A stretch of 64,000 nucleotides of DNA. Origin: Iodobacter fluviatilis. Lineage in GTDB: Bacteria; Pseudomonadota; Gammaproteobacteria; Burkholderiales; Chitinibacteraceae. Positions 44,068 through 52,344 of this stretch are shown here, in pieces. Within the stretch, counting starts at the first letter, position 1, and every line of letters starts with the position of its first letter. The stretch spans positions 2,046,001 to 2,110,000 of the forward strand of contig NZ_UGHR01000001.1 of assembly GCF_900451195.1 (NCBI RefSeq). Direction: 5' to 3'. The notes under the pieces were generated by a model. It was not told the origin of the DNA. It saw only the letters and a program-made list of their open reading frames with translations, and searched no databases. The translations under genes and the position numbers were made by a program.

Positions 44068-44385
44068 TTATTTTTGTTTTAAAACCCAGCTCACAATCGT
44101 TTTCATATCTTCTGGATTAATTTGTGGATTAGGGGGCATAGGCATTGATCCCCATACGCCACCGCCGCCATTTTTTACTTTGGTCATCAGCATATTTAAA
44201 GCGCCAGCATTGCCTTTATATTTAAGCGCGACGTCTTTATAAGAAGGGCCGACTATTTTTTTGTCCACCGAGTGACAGGCCAAGCAATTGTTTTTTTGCG
44301 CCAGTGCCATGCCATCTGCAGCAAAAGAGTAGCCCGACAGCATGCCGATTGATAAAACGAATGCGCTTTGTTGGAGTAAGTTCAT
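44068..44385 (-). CDS. Class I cytochrome c
   Basis: This 105-residue periplasmic cytochrome of the c551/c552 type has a signal peptide to about residue 22 and the heme motif CLACH at 34-38. The C-terminal GSMPMPPNPQINPEDMKTIV holds the axial Met. It probably accepts electrons from SorAB and delivers them to a terminal oxidase. It is the first gene of the unit, with a tandem 22-bp repeat 28-72 bases upstream of its start. Confidence 0.9.
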   Translation of the reverse strand: MNLLQQSAFVLSIGMLSGYSFAADGMALAQKNNCLACHSVDKKIVGPSYKDVALKYKGNAGALNMLMTKVKNGGGGVWGSMPMPPNPQINPEDMKTIVSWVLKQK

Positions 44386-44412
44386 ATATATCCCGTGGTG
44401 TAGTAATTATTC

Positions 44413-44457
44413 TTTGTGTTTAAAGTGCAAATCAATTTGTGTTTGAAGTGCCAATCA
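44413..44457 (-). promoter_or_regulatory. Tandem 22-bp direct repeat upstream of the sulfite-oxidation unit
   Basis: Units at 44413-44434 and 44436-44457 match at 20 of 22 positions with a 23-bp period, close to two helical turns. On the minus strand each reads TGATT(T/G)GCACTT(T/C)AAACACAAA. The location just upstream of the first gene fits an activator operator. Confidence 0.6.
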
Positions 44458-44925
44458 GTTGCTACCGCTTTTAAGCCGGTGAGCCAGCAAGTCTGCAGCG
44501 TAGCCTGAACTGATCATTTAACATATCTAAATGATTTGAATTAAACGTATAGATAAAGTGAATGACAGTAAGGGTTTGGAGCAGGGTTATCCGGCCTGCT
44601 TCAGCCGTTTTGCAGCCAGCAGAGGGCTGTGAAGCGCTTGTGGCGTGGGCTTTGTGGCCTGATCAAAGTGCATCTTTTTCGGCATGGTTTGCGGGCTTTT
44701 CCTAAAATTGTGAGGAAAAGATCGCGCTGGGGGCGGCTGAACCCATGCCGGTGTGATGAAAACGTGTAAGTTTTGATCCGTTACAGGGCGAAAACTTGGC
44801 TCAGGCCGCGTCTTTTAAGTGATTTGTGTCTTCCTTTCTTTGCGCGTCTATGTCATTCTTGCTGCGAATTGAGAATGGTTTCTAATCATCTGTGGTGTTG
44901 TTTACATTTTAAAGAAGGATTTCCC
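44458..44925. other. Divergent intergenic region, cytochrome c / fbpA
   Basis: About 470 bases without a supported gene. It contains a perfect 8-bp hairpin (CTTTTCCT at 44696-44703, AGGAAAAG at 44713-44720) and a Fur-box-like site (44867-44886). No known riboswitch could be recognised by eye. Confidence 0.45.
44867..44886 (+). promoter_or_regulatory. Fur-box-like operator upstream of fbpA
   Basis: AATTGAGAATGGTTTCTAAT, 40 bases before the fbpA start, resembles the TGAGAAT/ATTCTCA-type Fur consensus with imperfect symmetry. Iron repression of fbpABC is well established in Neisseria. The site itself is a visual match only. Confidence 0.5.
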
Positions 44926-45912
44926 GTGAAGCGTCTTGTACTTGCCTCCCTGCTTGCTGCTACCTCTCTTGCTCATGCTGAAAGCGTAACTTTGTATTCG
45001 GCCCGCAATGAACAGCTCTTAAAGCCTTTACTGGATGCATTCACGAAAGAAACGGGCATTGAAGTAAAGCTGCTTACCGATAAAGAAGGCCCTTTACTTG
45101 AGCGTCTGCGTGCAGAAGCGCAAAACACCTCGGCGGATGCCCTGATTACCGTGGATGCAGGTAATTTGTGGCAGGCTTCCAAAATGGGGCTGTTGAAATC
45201 GATTCAATCCAATACCTTAAATGACAATATCCCAGCGCATTTACGCGATCCCAAAGGCGAATGGTATGGCCTGTCGGTACGCGCCCGGACGATGTTCTTT
45301 AATAAGAACAAAGTAAAAGCCACCGATTTATCCAGCTATGAAGATCTGGCAAATCCAAAGTGGAAAGGCAAGCTGTGCCTGCGTACATCTAAAAAAGTGT
45401 ACAACCAGTCTTTGGTGGGCATGATGATTGCCCAGTATGGCGAGCCTAAAACCGAGAAAATCGTCCGTGGCTGGGTAGATAACCTAGCGACCGATGTGTT
45501 CCAGGACGATACCGCCATGCTAAAAGCGATTGCAGCGGGCCAGTGTGATGTGGGTATTGCTAATACTTATTACTTTGGCCGCCTGATTGAGGCGCAGCCT
45601 AATTTACCAGTCAGTATTTTCTGGGCAAACCAGCAGGCTGAAGGCGTGCATGTGAATGTGTCTGGCGCGGGGGTTACGCGTTATGCTAAAAATCAGGCAG
45701 GTGCGATTAAGCTGCTTGAATGGCTGTCATCAGATAAAGCGCAAAATCTTTACGCAGATAAAGATATGGAATTCCCGGCTAATCCAAAAATTAAGGCTTC
45801 CCCTCTGGTTGCAAGCTGGGGGCCGTTTAAATCCAATGTGATTAATGTATCTAAAGCGGGTGAGCTGCAATCAACGGCGGTCCGTCTGATGGACAGAGCC
45901 GGTTATCGCTAA
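44926..45912 (+). CDS. fbpA: Periplasmic ferric-iron-binding protein
   Basis: FbpA binds Fe3+ in the periplasm and delivers it to the FbpBC transporter. From the GTG at 44926, with an AAGAAGGA site 6 bases upstream, it has 328 residues. The signal peptide is MKRLVLASLLAATSLAHAES (first codon GTG). The mature part begins VTLYSARNEQLLKPLLDAF. The tyrosine pair of the iron site is in IANTYYFGRLI near residue 215. An upstream in-frame extension has no similarity and no ribosome binding site. A terminator separates it from fbpB. Confidence 0.94.
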   Translation: MKRLVLASLLAATSLAHAESVTLYSARNEQLLKPLLDAFTKETGIEVKLLTDKEGPLLERLRAEAQNTSADALITVDAGNLWQASKMGLLKSIQSNTLNDNIPAHLRDPKGEWYGLSVRARTMFFNKNKVKATDLSSYEDLANPKWKGKLCLRTSKKVYNQSLVGMMIAQYGEPKTEKIVRGWVDNLATDVFQDDTAMLKAIAAGQCDVGIANTYYFGRLIEAQPNLPVSIFWANQQAEGVHVNVSGAGVTRYAKNQAGAIKLLEWLSSDKAQNLYADKDMEFPANPKIKASPLVASWGPFKSNVINVSKAGELQSTAVRLMDRAGYR

Positions 45913-45994
45913 GTGGATCTTCGTTACAATTAAATAACACCAGGCTCGCAAATGGGGTTTGTTCCTTGTAAGTGATCGTGAGCCGTTGCATAGT

Positions 45995-46027
45995 ACGGGC
46001 AAGCAGATTTTCTGTCTTGCCCGTTTC
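45995..46027 (+). terminator. Terminator between fbpA and fbpB
   Basis: ACGGGCAAG / CTTGCCCGT with an inner CAGA/TCTG extension gives a 13-bp stem followed by a short T run. It probably makes fbpA mRNA more abundant than fbpBC mRNA. Confidence 0.75.
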
Positions 46028-46168
46028 ACTTCATAAAAATGGAACGGCCCGCTTCACTGAAGATTAAGCAGATATCTAGGATAAATACCTGAGCCATGAT
46101 GAATCTGCGTATTTTTCTTGGTTTTCTCCGTGCAGTACGGTCTGTGGTTCAGGATTTGGGTTTTATTA

Positions 46169-47764
46169 ATGATGCAAAAATTGTTTTCTAAAGGGTCGCT
46201 GTACACGCTGCCGATCGCTTTACTGACCCTTATCCCCCTGCTGGTGGTGTTGTCTTCCTTTCTGCATCCGCAGCCAGAAGTCTGGCAGCATCTTTCCGAA
46301 TATGTTTTGCCCCGTGTTCTTAAAAACACCGCTGTTTTAATGCTGGGCGTAACGGCAGGTGTGTTGCTGCTGGGCGTTTCTCTTGCATGGCTCACAGCTG
46401 TCTGTGATTTCCCTTTCCGGCGGTTTTTTGCTTGGAGCCTGATGCTGCCGCTGGCCATGCCTGCCTATGTGCTGGCTTTTGTGCAGGTGGGCCTGCTGGA
46501 TTTTACCGGGCCGGTGCAAACACTATTAAGGGCGTGGACAGGGGATTCGTCTTGGTTTCCGCGTATCCGCTCAACTGGCGGGGTGATTCTGGTGCTTACC
46601 CTGGCGTTTTATCCCTATGTTTATTTGCTGGCAAGAAACGCGTTTTTAACCCAGGGCAAGCGCGGAATAGAGGCTGCGCAAATGCTGGGTATGTCCAGAC
46701 GTATGGCGTTTTTTAGGGTGTCTTTACCTATGGCGCGCCCTTGGCTGATTGGCGGAGTGCTCTTGGTGCTGATGGAAACGCTGGCCGATTTTGGCACGGT
46801 TTCTATTTTTAATTACGACACCTTTACCACCGCGATTTATCAATCATGGTTCTCTTTGTTTAATTTGCCTGCTGCATCACAGCTGGCATCCATTCTGGTG
46901 CTGTTTGTACTGGGGCTGGCCTTGGCCGAGCAATGGGGGCGTGGCCGCAGGCATTATGCGGTGCGCGGCGGATCGGCAGAGCGGATTATTTTGCGCGGAG
47001 CAGGGCGCTATCTGGCGCTGGCCTGGTGCAGCGTGGTGCTGCTTATTGCGTTTGTGATTCCTTTTATTCAGCTGCTGGTTTGGGTAAAAAGCGTGTGGGC
47101 GATTGATTTTGACGAGCGCTACCCTTGGTTTATTTTGCGCTCGATTGCCATTGGCGGGATGGCGGCATTGCTGGTCACGGGTTTGGGCCTGATCTTGGTT
47201 TATGCGCAGCGCCGCTACCATGAGACACGTTGGCTGGTCCGCATTGCTACGCTGGGCTATGCCGTGCCGGGTACGGTGCTGGCGGTGGGGGTGTTTATTC
47301 CGATTGCCTGGCTGGATAATCTGTTAATCCCTTTTCTGGCTTACTTTGGCATTGTGACGACGCAAGTTTTAAAAGGCACTCTGGCGGTGATGTTGCTGGC
47401 GCTGGCCGCGCGTTTTATGGCTGTGGCTTTTGCGCCCATCGATACCGCCATGCAGCGGATTACCCGTAATCAGGAAGACGCCGCCCGATCTTTAGGCTTG
47501 TCATCAAAGCAGGTATTAAGACGCGTGCATTTGCCGCTGCTGCGTGGCGGTCTGCTAACGGCCTTACTGATTGCCTTTGTCGATGTAATGAAAGAAATGC
47601 CCATTACCCTGATGACCCGCCCCTTTGGCTGGGACACTTTGGCGGTGCGTGTATTTGAAATGACTTCGGAAGGTATGTGGGAGCGCGCAGCCCTGCCGAG
47701 TTTCTTTATTGTGTTAATGGGCCTGATTCCGGTCATTCTGCTGGTCAGAAAAACGGAAGACTGA
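46169..47764 (+). CDS. fbpB: Ferric-iron ABC transporter permease
   Basis: This inner-membrane permease has about 531 residues from the ATG at 46169 (another ATG follows immediately) and two fused permease halves, as in Neisseria FbpB and Serratia SfuB. Each half has an EAA loop: EAAQMLGMSRRMAFFRVSLP in the first and EDAARSLGLSSKQVLRRVHL in the second. About twelve hydrophobic segments are visible. Longer upstream extension of the frame lacks similarity. It is followed, after a palindromic repeat, by the ATPase gene. Confidence 0.93.
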   Translation: MMQKLFSKGSLYTLPIALLTLIPLLVVLSSFLHPQPEVWQHLSEYVLPRVLKNTAVLMLGVTAGVLLLGVSLAWLTAVCDFPFRRFFAWSLMLPLAMPAYVLAFVQVGLLDFTGPVQTLLRAWTGDSSWFPRIRSTGGVILVLTLAFYPYVYLLARNAFLTQGKRGIEAAQMLGMSRRMAFFRVSLPMARPWLIGGVLLVLMETLADFGTVSIFNYDTFTTAIYQSWFSLFNLPAASQLASILVLFVLGLALAEQWGRGRRHYAVRGGSAERIILRGAGRYLALAWCSVVLLIAFVIPFIQLLVWVKSVWAIDFDERYPWFILRSIAIGGMAALLVTGLGLILVYAQRRYHETRWLVRIATLGYAVPGTVLAVGVFIPIAWLDNLLIPFLAYFGIVTTQVLKGTLAVMLLALAARFMAVAFAPIDTAMQRITRNQEDAARSLGLSSKQVLRRVHLPLLRGGLLTALLIAFVDVMKEMPITLMTRPFGWDTLAVRVFEMTSEGMWERAALPSFFIVLMGLIPVILLVRKTED

Positions 47765-47788
47765 TGTAGGGAAGTTAAAAAGGTCTTT

Positions 47789-47940
47789 AGACGCAGAGAA
47801 AGGCGGGAGAACAAAAGGCACACAGAGAAAAACGAAAGAGTGAAAGATGTTCCTGGATTTTATGTAAGTTTCATTTGTACAGAAGCCCTCTTTGTTTTTC
47901 TCCGTGTCCTCTCTTGTTTTGCTCTGTGTTCTCCGTGTCT
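47789..47940. repeat. Extragenic palindromic repeat, copy 2
   Basis: A 152-bp imperfect inverted repeat. The inner arms start near 47821 (CACAGAGAAAAACGAAAGAG) and end near 47906 (CTCTTTGTTTTTCTCCGTG), and the outer arms are AGACGCAGAG.. against ..CTCCGTGTCT. It is related to the copy at 22291-22376. It sits between fbpB and fbpC and could affect stability of their shared mRNA. Confidence 0.7.
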
Positions 47941-47985
47941 ACAGAACTTAGGTTTTGTTTGGTCTGGTCTGTTTTAAGGGTTTAT

Positions 47986-49023
47986 ATGCTGAAAATATCT
48001 GATCTTGCGATTCGCCTTGGCGGGCGCACCGTGGTGGACAATCTGTCTCTGCATTTACAAGTGGGCGAAATTGGCTGTCTGTTGGGGGCTTCCGGCTGTG
48101 GTAAAACCACCGTTTTGAGAGCGATTGCAGGTTTTGAAAAACCGGCTGCGGGCGAGATGACGCTGGCAGGCCATAAAGTCAGTAGCGCAGCGAAAATGCT
48201 GCCGCCGGAGCAGCGTCAGATTGGCATGGTGTTTCAGGATTACGCGCTTTTCCCTCATCTTACTGTGGCGGGCAATATTGCCTTTGGCCTGAGGGGCGAA
48301 AGCAAAACAGAGCAAGACAAACGCGTGGCCGATGCTTTGCAACTGGTGGGCCTGGGTCATGTGGAACATCGCTATCCGCATGAATTATCAGGTGGCCAGC
48401 AGCAGCGTGTGGCACTGGCCCGTGCACTGGCCCCGCGCCCGCAGCTGTTATTGCTGGACGAGCCTTTTTCAAATTTAGATGTGGAGCTGCGCGAAAGGCT
48501 GGGGCAGGAAGTGCGCGCTATATTAAAGGCTGCGGGCATGACGGCAATTTTAGTCACCCACGATCAGCGGGAAGCCTTTGCCGTGGCCGATAAAGTAGGG
48601 GTGATGGCTGAAGGTAAAATTCGCCAATGGGCCACGCCTTATGATTTATACCACCGGCCACTTGATCGTTTTGTAGCTGATTTTGTGGGCGAAGGGGTGC
48701 TGCTGCCCGGCGTAGTGGCTGAGGGCGGTAAAGTGAAAATTGAGCTGGGCGTGATTGATGGCTCTATGCCGGAGGATTGCTGCCTAGGATGCACGGCGGA
48801 TGTGCTGGTTCGCCCTGACGATGTGTTGCATGACGATGCAAGCAGTACAAAAGCCACTGTGCTGGCTAAGGCTTTTCGTGGTGCACAATTTCTTTACACC
48901 TTAGCCCTGCCATCAGGTCAAAAAGTATTATCGCTGGTGCCAAGCCACCACAATCATGCAGTAGGCGAGGATATTGGCATTCGCTTGGAAATTGACCACG
49001 TTATTGCATTTAAGCGGGGCTAG
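47986..49023 (+). CDS. fbpC: Ferric-iron ABC transporter ATP-binding protein
   Basis: This 345-residue ATPase of the FbpC/PotA type starts at the ATG at 47986 with AAGGG upstream. Walker A is GASGCGKTT at 34-42, the signature is LSGGQQQRVALARAL near 130-144, Walker B is LLLLDEPFSNLD near 152-163 and the switch His is in ILVTHDQREAF. The C-terminal TOBE-like regulatory domain (residues about 240-345) is complete. It energises Fe3+ uptake with FbpA and FbpB. The 220-base gap after fbpB is occupied by the extragenic palindrome. Confidence 0.95.
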   Translation: MLKISDLAIRLGGRTVVDNLSLHLQVGEIGCLLGASGCGKTTVLRAIAGFEKPAAGEMTLAGHKVSSAAKMLPPEQRQIGMVFQDYALFPHLTVAGNIAFGLRGESKTEQDKRVADALQLVGLGHVEHRYPHELSGGQQQRVALARALAPRPQLLLLDEPFSNLDVELRERLGQEVRAILKAAGMTAILVTHDQREAFAVADKVGVMAEGKIRQWATPYDLYHRPLDRFVADFVGEGVLLPGVVAEGGKVKIELGVIDGSMPEDCCLGCTADVLVRPDDVLHDDASSTKATVLAKAFRGAQFLYTLALPSGQKVLSLVPSHHNHAVGEDIGIRLEIDHVIAFKRG

Positions 49024-49103
49024 CTTGGGCCTGTCGGGGCTATGAAAAAGCTTACTTTGTGTGAAATAATGAGTGCATCTAAGGGGAATGCACAGAGGCG
49101 TTT

Positions 49104-49877
49104 ATGGATCTAAAACTAGCCGGCAAAGTAGCCATTGTTACCGGAGCAAGCCGTGGAATTGGCCGTGCCATCGCCGAGCGCCTGTCTCAAGAGGGAGTAA
49201 AGCTGGTTCTGGCCGCCAGATCGGCGCAATTATTACAAGAGCTGGCGGATTCCTGTGTTTCTGAAGCACTTATTTTCCCCGCAGATTTACGTAATGAAGC
49301 CACCCCTCAGGCTTTAATTGATTTTGCCATTGAGCAATTCGGGGCGCTTCATTTATTGGTTAATAACGCCGGTGCCACCAAACGTGGTGATTTTTTGCAA
49401 TTAAGCGAGGCCGATTGGCAGGATGGTTTTGCTTTAAAGTTTTTTAGCACGGTGCGCTGTTCAAAAGCCGCATGGCCTCATTTAAGAAGGCATCAAGGCG
49501 CAATTGTTAATATTGTTGGCGTAGGTGGCCGCACTGGCAGTGCCGAATTTGCAATTGGCGGAGCGGTGAATGCGGGCCTACTTAATTTAAGCAAGGTGCT
49601 CGCTGATAAAGGCATTGTTGAAGGCGTAAAAGTGAATGCCATTAATCCCGGCTCAATTGCCACGGATCGATTGCAACTTAGAATCAAAAACACAGCGCTT
49701 GAAAAAAACATCAGCCATGAAGAAGCTGCTTTGGCGATGGCTCAAAAATTAGGGGTGGCACGATTTGGCAGGCCTGAAGAAATTGCCGCCGCAGTGGCTT
49801 TTTTAGCCTCGCCACTTTCTGATTACTGTCAGGGCAGTGTGCTGGATGTGGATGGCGGGCAAACCAGAACGCTTTAA
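49104..49877 (+). CDS. Short-chain dehydrogenase/reductase with atypical active site
   Basis: This 257-residue Rossmann-fold SDR has the cofactor motif TGASRGIGRAIAERL at about 13-27 and NNAGATKRGDF near 86-96. It also has the AINPGSIATDRL loop and the C-terminal CQGSVLDVDGGQTRTL. The usual catalytic Tyr-x3-Lys is missing: the aligned segment reads IGGAVNAGLLNLSKVLA, with Gly and Asn in those positions. Subfamilies with this pattern exist, but their reaction is unclear, so oxidoreductase activity should not be assumed. It stands alone between fbpC and a GNAT gene. Confidence 0.85.
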   Translation: MDLKLAGKVAIVTGASRGIGRAIAERLSQEGVKLVLAARSAQLLQELADSCVSEALIFPADLRNEATPQALIDFAIEQFGALHLLVNNAGATKRGDFLQLSEADWQDGFALKFFSTVRCSKAAWPHLRRHQGAIVNIVGVGGRTGSAEFAIGGAVNAGLLNLSKVLADKGIVEGVKVNAINPGSIATDRLQLRIKNTALEKNISHEEAALAMAQKLGVARFGRPEEIAAAVAFLASPLSDYCQGSVLDVDGGQTRTL

Positions 49878-49922
49878 CCCATTTTCTGTTTTCTTGCTTC
49901 TGCCGCTTCATAAGGATTGGCC

Positions 49923-50444
49923 ATGCTAATTAGAAAATTGATTCCCACTGACGCTGCTGCCCTTAAGGCAATTCGCCTAGATGCAGTGCAGGAATCCCCT
50001 ACTTCATTTATGCCCAATGCAGAAGAAGTGCGCGCCCGAAGTGTTGAAAGCTTTGCGCAGCTGCTGAGTGATCCGCAAGATGCCGTTTATGGTGTTTTTA
50101 TAGAGGATGATTTAATTGCAATTGCCGGATTAAGGCGAAATAGCGCAGCAAAATTAAAGCATAAAGCAAATATATTTGGCGTTTATACCCAAGCCTCTCA
50201 AAGGCAAAAAGGCATTGCCCGGCGTTTATTATTAACGCTGCTCGATGATGCTTATTCAGACCCCTCGATTGTGCAAATCACCCTGAGTGTGAATACAGCA
50301 AATGACAATGCAAAATCACTGTATGAATCTATGGGGTTTGAGCAGTACGGCCTAGAGAAAAACGCCATGCTGGTGGATGGGGTATTTATTCATGAGGCGC
50401 ATCTGGTGCTTTATGTGCCGGGCAGGTTGGCGCAGTTAAACTAA
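49923..50444 (+). CDS. GNAT family N-acetyltransferase
   Basis: This 173-residue acetyltransferase starts at the ATG at 49923 (AAGGA about 8 bases upstream). Motif A is in IFGVYTQASQRQKGIARRLL (residues about 82-101, acetyl-CoA loop QRQKGIA), and motif B in LSVNTANDNAKSLYESMGF near 122-140. The C-terminal EAHLVLYVPG is typical of the family. The substrate is unknown. Confidence 0.88.
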   Translation: MLIRKLIPTDAAALKAIRLDAVQESPTSFMPNAEEVRARSVESFAQLLSDPQDAVYGVFIEDDLIAIAGLRRNSAAKLKHKANIFGVYTQASQRQKGIARRLLLTLLDDAYSDPSIVQITLSVNTANDNAKSLYESMGFEQYGLEKNAMLVDGVFIHEAHLVLYVPGRLAQLN

Positions 50445-50454
50445 AATAAGCGGC

Positions 50455-50979
50455 TTATTGGCCAGTATTGATTTCAGGGTGCGCCGTTAACAATTGCTGG
50501 CGCATGGCTTGCAGCTCGGCCACTTTTCTTTCCTGCTGGGCGATAAGCTCGGGTGCGATACCTAGGGCTTTGCCTTTTCGAATATCTTCTTGTAGCTGCG
50601 CGACCTGTGCAGGCACGGCCTTGCTGAAGGCCATCAGCTCCTGCATATTTTGCCGTGCTTCATATTGCTGGTAGGCGGCGTGATCGGTCAGCTCTGCAGA
50701 CGTCGCTGCGATGTTTTGCGCTTGCCTGATGATGGGCGGGGTGCGAGATTCACCGTTGATACGGGCCTCTGCCATGCTTTCAGCGGCGGGCGTTTCTGCG
50801 GCCTGGGCGGTGCCCGCTTCCGGGTAAAAACGGGCTAGCCAGTGTTTTTTACTTTCAGATGCTGCCGAAGCGTTTACCCTGGCTGAGGTGATGACTGTGG
50901 CTGGTTTATCGCTTTCATCCTTGTTTTGCAGCCAGAAAAAAACGGCAATCAGGCTGGCTGTAAAGATAAGATATTTCAT
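50455..50979 (-). CDS. Membrane-anchored helical protein in the phospholipase unit
   Basis: This 174-residue protein has an N-terminal membrane anchor (YLIFTASLIAVFFWLQ, residues 3-18). A Thr/Ala-rich linker and a helical C-terminal half with coiled-coil character follow (RQNMQELMAFSKAVPAQVAQ and QQERKVAELQAMRQQLL). The layout recalls the membrane-anchored lipase foldases but it is much shorter, and no family is recognised. It starts one base after the parvulin gene stop, so a role in folding or export of the phospholipase-like enzyme is a reasonable inference. Confidence 0.65.
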   Translation of the reverse strand: MKYLIFTASLIAVFFWLQNKDESDKPATVITSARVNASAASESKKHWLARFYPEAGTAQAAETPAAESMAEARINGESRTPPIIRQAQNIAATSAELTDHAAYQQYEARQNMQELMAFSKAVPAQVAQLQEDIRKGKALGIAPELIAQQERKVAELQAMRQQLLTAHPEINTGQ

Positions 50980-50980
50980 T

Positions 50981-52291
50981 TTAATTCAGCCTGATTTTGC
51001 CTATGGATGGGTTGACTTCAATTTTTGCATTTTGCCATTGCTGATTCATCAGGCGCTTAAATTGCGCTCTGGATTTTTGCAGTGCAATTTGTGCGCTGGC
51101 GGCATAGCGCACCGATTCTGAATCTGCAGCCTGATAATCTTCAACGCGTTGCTCTACTTTAATGATTTCCCATGTGGCTTTTTCATTCGGTCCCACGGGC
51201 GCGCGAAAGGCTTGGGATAATTCGGTCTGGCTGAAGGCAATTTGCTCAACCCAGTTTAATGCGCCCTGATGCGTAATCCAGCCTAAATCTCCTCCTTTGT
51301 CTGCATCGCTGGCAATTGAGTGTTGCCGGGCGATGGTTGCAAAATCTTCGCCCAGTTTTAATTGCAGAATCAGTGTTTTGGCCAGTGCTTCATTATTCAC
51401 GCGGATATGCCGGGCTTTCACTTTGGCGATGCGCTTGAATTCATTTTTATGCTTGCGATAATAATCGGCTATTTCAGCAGGGTTGGTTTTTTTAGCCAGC
51501 TGTTCCAGGTGATCACTGCGATCGTGCTGATCCCCTATACCGTAAATTTTCATCAGCGCTTCGGTGTCTTCTTGGTCTTTTAAGCTGCGGCGGTAATCAT
51601 TGACGGCTTCTGAGCCAAATTTTTTATTTGCCCAGTCAATTGTAAATAAATTGGCAAAGGCAATTTGAATTTGCTGATTTAAATGTTCTTGATTCTTGGC
51701 GTATAGCTCGATCCGGCCCTGTACATTTTGCCGGTGGTAAATATCGTATAGGGTGAGGCTGTCTTGAGTGGTGAGCTGATAGCGCAATAGTGTGATTTCT
51801 TTGGCTTGTTTGATTTGCTCAGAATTTAAGGCGTATTCCAGATTGATTTGCTGCTTGGGGCCAAAGACGGCTTGCTGTTGTGCTGCAGTTAGGGTGTTTT
51901 CTTCGATATACAGGCTTTTGAGTGAGCTGCCGGGTAGGGTTTTGACTGCTTGTTCAATTTCTTTGCCGTAGAGGGCGCGTAATGAGGAGGCCAGTCTGTC
52001 TTCGATGGCGGTGTCGCGGGCAAAGGCAATGCGGCTGGCGGGGTGAAGGGCTTCGGTCGAATACAGACGGCGTGCTTCGGCGGCCAGTAAACGCTGGCGC
52101 AGCATTTGGCTTAGCTGATCTGCCGCGCTAAGCGGGGAATTGCTGCTCAGCTGTTGCATATTATTCAGGCTGAATTGAAACAGCGCCTCGCCGTTCAGTT
52201 TTGCTGCAATGCGGCTGGGCGGGTGGCTGATTTGCGCATGGAGGCTGCTGCTGATCAACGCCAGTATCAGCCAGACGATATGTTTAAACAT
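50981..52291 (-). CDS. Periplasmic parvulin-type peptidyl-prolyl isomerase
   Basis: This 436-residue SurA/PrsA-like foldase has a signal peptide ending near LHAQ (residue 20). A SurA-N-like helical region follows (LSAADQLSQMLRQRLLAAEA). A long central domain leads to one parvulin domain at about 290-390, with KVKARHIRVNNEALAKTLIL, ASDADKGGDLGWITHQG and ELSQAFRAPVG. It is 53 bases downstream of the phospholipase-like gene and 1 base before the small membrane protein gene. A dedicated folding role for the secreted enzyme is likely. Confidence 0.82.
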   Translation of the reverse strand: MFKHIVWLILALISSSLHAQISHPPSRIAAKLNGEALFQFSLNNMQQLSSNSPLSAADQLSQMLRQRLLAAEARRLYSTEALHPASRIAFARDTAIEDRLASSLRALYGKEIEQAVKTLPGSSLKSLYIEENTLTAAQQQAVFGPKQQINLEYALNSEQIKQAKEITLLRYQLTTQDSLTLYDIYHRQNVQGRIELYAKNQEHLNQQIQIAFANLFTIDWANKKFGSEAVNDYRRSLKDQEDTEALMKIYGIGDQHDRSDHLEQLAKKTNPAEIADYYRKHKNEFKRIAKVKARHIRVNNEALAKTLILQLKLGEDFATIARQHSIASDADKGGDLGWITHQGALNWVEQIAFSQTELSQAFRAPVGPNEKATWEIIKVEQRVEDYQAADSESVRYAASAQIALQKSRAQFKRLMNQQWQNAKIEVNPSIGKIRLN

Positions 52292-52344
52292 AGAGAATAT
52301 CCATGGTGCGCAACACGGCCGGGGCCGTGTTGCCTGGTATTAAA

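Noticed and set aside
44413-44457. Sigma-54 promoter reading of TGGCAC and TTGCAC
   Set aside because: The two words are 23 bases apart because they belong to a direct repeat. A -24/-12 promoter needs about 5 bases between the conserved blocks.
44458-44860. Possible riboswitch (molybdenum cofactor or cobalamin) between the sulfite and iron operons
   Set aside because: Dyads are present but no conserved core of a known riboswitch was found, and the strand and distance do not fit sorA well.
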